Origin: a virus
Reading direction: 5' to 3' (one strand)
Length of the DNA stretch: 24,218 nt
IMG/VR virus record: IMGVR_UViG_3300025701_001509
Location: 1 to 24,218 of that record
A program made the translations under genes and the position numbers. The notes below the pieces were generated by a model, which worked only from the letters and a program-made list of their open reading frames with translations, was not told the DNA's origin and did not search any database. Within the stretch, counting starts at the first letter, position 1; each line of letters starts with the position of its first letter. Shown one piece after another: positions 21,505 through 24,218 of the stretch.

Positions 21505-22409
21505 TAATTAGGATCTCCAAATGGATTATTTTCTGAGAAGTCTAAGAAATCTGTTGTTTCAGTGTCAAAGAAATCGTTTTGTTCATTATTTGAAAGATTA
21601 TTTAGTTCAGAAACACTTAATACTGTAAGATCTGAATCAATTAAAGCTCCGTCCCATGTGGTCCCTCTACCACTAATAGTAATTGTTCTTCCAGCAGCAA
21701 ACGTATGATAATTACCATCATCAGCACCAACATGCGCTAAGTATAATAAGTTATCACTATCAGAATATTTTACAACTTCTCCAGATACTATTACACCATC
21801 ACTTAAAGTCATACTAGCGGTATGACCAGGAACAGTAGCAATTGAATCTGAATCTAATGTAAGAATATATTGATAAGTGAAATCAGTTTCAATATCATCT
21901 ATTGCTGCAATTCCAGTATCCAAATCTTCACCAGTATATTCAAACAAAGTACAACGTAATTTAAATACGTTTAAGTTTGCAATCTGATAAAATGGCATCT
22001 CATGTTCAACATGAGTAATTTGGAAAGTAGAATTAGAAAGAGGTAAGTAAATTAAATCACCTTCGCGAGGTCTTTCACTTTCAATATCATTATCATATCT
22101 AGCAACAGTTTGTGTCCATCTACGTCTGGATACTACAAATGTTGCCTCATCTCGTATTTCAACACCGAATCTAGAGAAAAGATCTCCTTCTCCCTCAAAT
22201 CCTTCTATATTGTCGATATACATTTCAACTTTGTAAGCAGAATTGAATGATGATTCAGCATCTTCGCCGAAAATAGTATTTTCATTTACTAAATCACGAG
22301 GAATATAATAAACATCTGATCCATAAATCTTTAAAGATTCTATGACAATGTTTTCATATAGCTCATGTTCAGATTTTACTTTTTCTGAGAAGTAAATATT
22401 ACGTGCCAT
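21504..22409 (-). CDS. 14: Neck protein gp14
   Basis: gp14 joins head and tail with gp13. The 301-aa product (T4: 256) matches T4 gp14 in VIESLKIYGSDVYYIPRDLV..NTIFGED, in the YIDNIEGFEGEGDLFSRFGVEIRDEATFVVSRRRW stretch and in PREGDLIYLPLSNSTFQITHVEHEMPFYQIA. Compared with T4 it has an extra beta-rich insert (about residues 178-265, including DGVIVSGEVVKYSDSDNLLYLAHVG and ITISGRGTTWDGA) that I do not recognise, before the Asp/Phe-rich C-terminus (SENNPFGDPN). ATG 22409 follows the gp13 stop directly. Confidence 0.94.
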   Translation of the reverse strand: MARNIYFSEKVKSEHELYENIVIESLKIYGSDVYYIPRDLVNENTIFGEDAESSFNSAYKVEMYIDNIEGFEGEGDLFSRFGVEIRDEATFVVSRRRWTQTVARYDNDIESERPREGDLIYLPLSNSTFQITHVEHEMPFYQIANLNVFKLRCTLFEYTGEDLDTGIAAIDDIETDFTYQYILTLDSDSIATVPGHTASMTLSDGVIVSGEVVKYSDSDNLLYLAHVGADDGNYHTFAAGRTITISGRGTTWDGALIDSDLTVLSVSELNNLSNNEQNDFFDTETTDFLDFSENNPFGDPN

Positions 22410-22413
22410 TTAA

Positions 22414-23169
22414 TCATCCCATAAAAAAGTCTGGCGGAAGCTCATGCTCTAGCCGGATCTTTTCTTGTAATTCTTGGATCTCAGCCTGAGCGTCATCAAA
22501 CATTTGTCTTCCGTTGATGATAACTCCTCCGGGTAATTGCATACCTTCAAATTTAATTAAATTCATGCCCCATTGCAATTTAAGTAAAGATGTGGCGTAT
22601 GATTTTAACCACATATCGTTATACACTGATGTAAAAGAATCTGGATCAATTGTTTGATATGTTTCTAAAACAATATAATCATTTTCTTCTAAATCTTTAT
22701 CTTCAATATGACCATAGATATAAAGTCTATTTTGTCTACGTACAAAGTTAACTAGTGGAGCACCATTCAATTTCATATCTAAAGTTGAAAGGTATTGTTG
22801 AATTTGTTCGTAATAAGCCAAATCACCGGCAAATGTCGCGAGATCCCAAATGTCGTTTAAAGCCATTTGATATTTGATATCGAACATATTGCCGGTTTGG
22901 GAAAATGTGGAGTTAACCCTGAACATACTCGACACCGTTTGAATATCACTACTCAAAGTCACGTATTTATTTGTGATGTCGGTTGAGGTCAATTTATGCT
23001 TCAGATATCCCTTTTTAGTGGCATCTGAATGATACTCTTGATAGTATTGAATAGCTTCATCAATACGATCTTCAATTTGATCCTCATCAACATTAATCTC
23101 AATAACAGGTGCGCCTAAGCGCCGTAAGCAATAGTCAATTAATGTTTGTCGAGAGTTCGGGTTAGCCAT
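22414..23169 (-). CDS. 13: Neck protein gp13
   Basis: gp13 forms part of the head-completion neck. The 251-aa product (T4: 309) starts RQTLIDYCLRRLGAPVIEINVDEDQIEDRIDEAIQYYQEYH, the typical gp13 helix bundle, and later has YDMWLKSYATSLLKLQWGMNLIKFEGMQLPGGVIINGRQMFDDA, which is strongly conserved in this family. The ATG at 23169 lies four bases past the stop of the fibre-like gene. It is the first member of the 13-23 block. Confidence 0.95.
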   Translation of the reverse strand: MANPNSRQTLIDYCLRRLGAPVIEINVDEDQIEDRIDEAIQYYQEYHSDATKKGYLKHKLTSTDITNKYVTLSSDIQTVSSMFRVNSTFSQTGNMFDIKYQMALNDIWDLATFAGDLAYYEQIQQYLSTLDMKLNGAPLVNFVRRQNRLYIYGHIEDKDLEENDYIVLETYQTIDPDSFTSVYNDMWLKSYATSLLKLQWGMNLIKFEGMQLPGGVIINGRQMFDDAQAEIQELQEKIRLEHELPPDFFMG

Positions 23170-23173
23170 TTAA

Positions 23174-24218
23174 TTAAGCACCTGCTCCAATAATTGTTTT
23201 AACAGTAGTACCGGCTGAGTTCTTAATCAACAATGTTGAAGCACTTGCAAGTTCTGTTGAACCAACAGTACCAGCACCAATTGCCATGTTAGTAATAGTA
23301 ATGTTACCACTACCATTAACACCAGTTGTAGAACCAGTGATATCACCACTTAATGTGATGTTACGGCTGTTTACCCATGCTGAAGCAGTGTTTGCATTAC
23401 CAGTTAAATCACCAATAAACGTTGCAGCTTGAATATCAGCTAATGCAAATGAACCATGGCCAGTATTGATTTGTGATGCAGCATCTGGTTCAAGTGTATA
23501 ACCATCGTATGCTTTAAAGATTTGATCTGTAGCATCCCGGAAGAAACCAGCATGAGCATATGTACCACCTTCGTTGTAGTTACCAGCCCAACCAATATCA
23601 ATTGATTGCGTTGGTGAACCAGCAGATTCAGCACCATTCATGTAGATCATGTTATCTGAAACTGAAAGGTTTTCAGCGTTTACAGTTGTGGTAGTACCAT
23701 TAACTTGTAAGTCACCATCAAGCACAACAGCACCAACAACTTCAAGAGTACCACCAATTACTGTGTTACCAGTTGCACCAGCAATAGTGAAGTTGCTATT
23801 AATATCAACATCACCAGTAACATCAAGAGTACCGGTTGTTGCAATATTACCAGATGTATTTGCTACAGTAAATGCACCATCAACATCAATACCACCATCT
23901 AGACTTGCTAGTAGGCTTACATCAAGTGTTGTTACTGTGGCTGCTGCCGCTGTGTTAGCACCTAGGATACCATCCATGTTAGTGAATGTTGCTGTAGTTG
24001 CTGTAAAGTCACCACTTGCATCTAGTACTACTGCACGACTTGCTGTACCATCACTAGCAAAGATTGCTGTGTCAGTTAGGTCAACTGCAACACCAATGCT
24101 TGAACCTTCAGCTGGTGTATGTGTAACAGTAATACCGTTACCACCTGATGCTGCATTTACATAGTTACCAGTTGTGTCTGTACCAAGTGCAACACTGTTA
24201 GCAGCAATAGTTGCTGTT
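23174..24218 (-). CDS. Fibre-like structural protein with repeats (5' part outside window)
   Basis: The open frame runs to the right edge, so the start is missing; an internal ATG at 23977 is not the start because the frame upstream is open and of the same composition. The visible 347 residues are rich in Gly, Ala, Thr, Asn, Val and Asp, with very few Cys or Lys. They include NSVALGTDTTGNYV, then two similar 27-residue modules (about VDGAFTVANTSGNIATTGT and SNFTIAGATGNTVIGGT), a DLQVNGTTTTVN segment, and NMIYMNGAE. The pattern is that of beta-helical marine phage fibre or structural proteins encoded next to gp13. The exact role, tail fibre or other virion decoration, is not shown. Confidence 0.8.
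   Translation of the reverse strand, partial: TATIAANSVALGTDTTGNYVNAASGGNGITVTHTPAEGSSIGVAVDLTDTAIFASDGTASRAVVLDASGDFTATTATFTNMDGILGANTAAAATVTTLDVSLLASLDGGIDVDGAFTVANTSGNIATTGTLDVTGDVDINSNFTIAGATGNTVIGGTLEVVGAVVLDGDLQVNGTTTTVNAENLSVSDNMIYMNGAESAGSPTQSIDIGWAGNYNEGGTYAHAGFFRDATDQIFKAYDGYTLEPDAASQINTGHGSFALADIQAATFIGDLTGNANTASAWVNSRNITLSGDITGSTTGVNGSGNITITNMAIGAGTVGSTELASASTLLIKNSAGTTVKTIIGAGA

Noticed and set aside
23649-24164. Long plus-strand open frame opposite the fibre-like gene
   Set aside because: It mirrors the repetitive Gly/Thr/Ala codons of the minus-strand gene and has no ribosome binding site or family features.
1-24218. tRNA genes, CRISPR arrays, insertion sequences, integrase or attachment sites
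   Set aside because: I looked for cloverleaf-like segments, regular spaced repeats and transposase or integrase motifs and found none; gaps are all short and explained by promoters and hairpins.

Overview
The window is a segment of a T4-like (Tevenvirinae-type, marine-style) myovirus genome. All recognisable genes lie on the minus strand, so transcription runs from right to left. The evidence is an almost unbroken series of T4 core genes in an AT-rich background with short or overlapping junctions: 13, 14, 15, 16, 17, 18, 19, 20, 67, 68, 21, 22, 23, then uvsY, uvsW, 55, 47, 46, 45, 44, 62, regA. Joining the virion block directly to uvsY-uvsW-55-47-46-45-44-62-regA, with an Hsp20 gene, an M15-type peptidase and a long fibre-like protein beside gene 13, is the layout I associate with marine T4-like phages (cyanophages, pelagiphages and relatives) rather than with coliphage T4. 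No photosynthesis genes and no tRNAs are visible here, so the host cannot be fixed from the window; a marine heterotroph is as possible as a cyanobacterium.

Right part (about 10.3-24.2 kb), virion genes: a fibre-like structural protein cut by the window edge, neck proteins gp13 and gp14, an unassigned 87-aa protein, the tail terminator gp15, terminase gp16/gp17, tail sheath gp18, tail tube gp19, portal gp20, prohead core proteins gp67-like and gp68-like, prohead protease gp21, scaffold gp22 and major capsid protein gp23. A second gp19-like protein follows gp23. T4-type late promoters (TATAAATA) precede gp18, the gp68-like gene and the gp19-like gene. A textbook terminator follows gp23 and a long hairpin follows gp19.

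Middle (about 4.2-10.3 kb), recombination and late transcription: UvsY mediator, UvsW helicase, a 164-aa acidic-tailed protein of unknown function, late sigma factor gp55, a 71-aa AbrB-like protein, and the gp47/gp46 Mre11/Rad50-type nuclease. Between the 164-aa gene and gp55 is a 160-bp gap with two back-to-back sigma70-like promoters, one of which points against every gene in the window.

Left part (1-4.2 kb), replisome and accessory genes: sliding clamp gp45 behind a strong sigma70-type promoter, a 70-aa unknown, a terminator-like hairpin, clamp loader gp44/gp62, the translational repressor RegA, a Prx5-type peroxiredoxin, an Hsp20 chaperone, two tiny unknowns, and the first codons of an M15-type peptidase. 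The genes form an integrated programme: gp45 serves replication and also gp55-dependent late transcription; gp46/47, UvsY and UvsW support recombination-dependent replication; the right block builds and packages the virion. The peroxiredoxin and Hsp20 look like accessory stress functions. The hairpins fall just after genes whose products are needed in large amounts.
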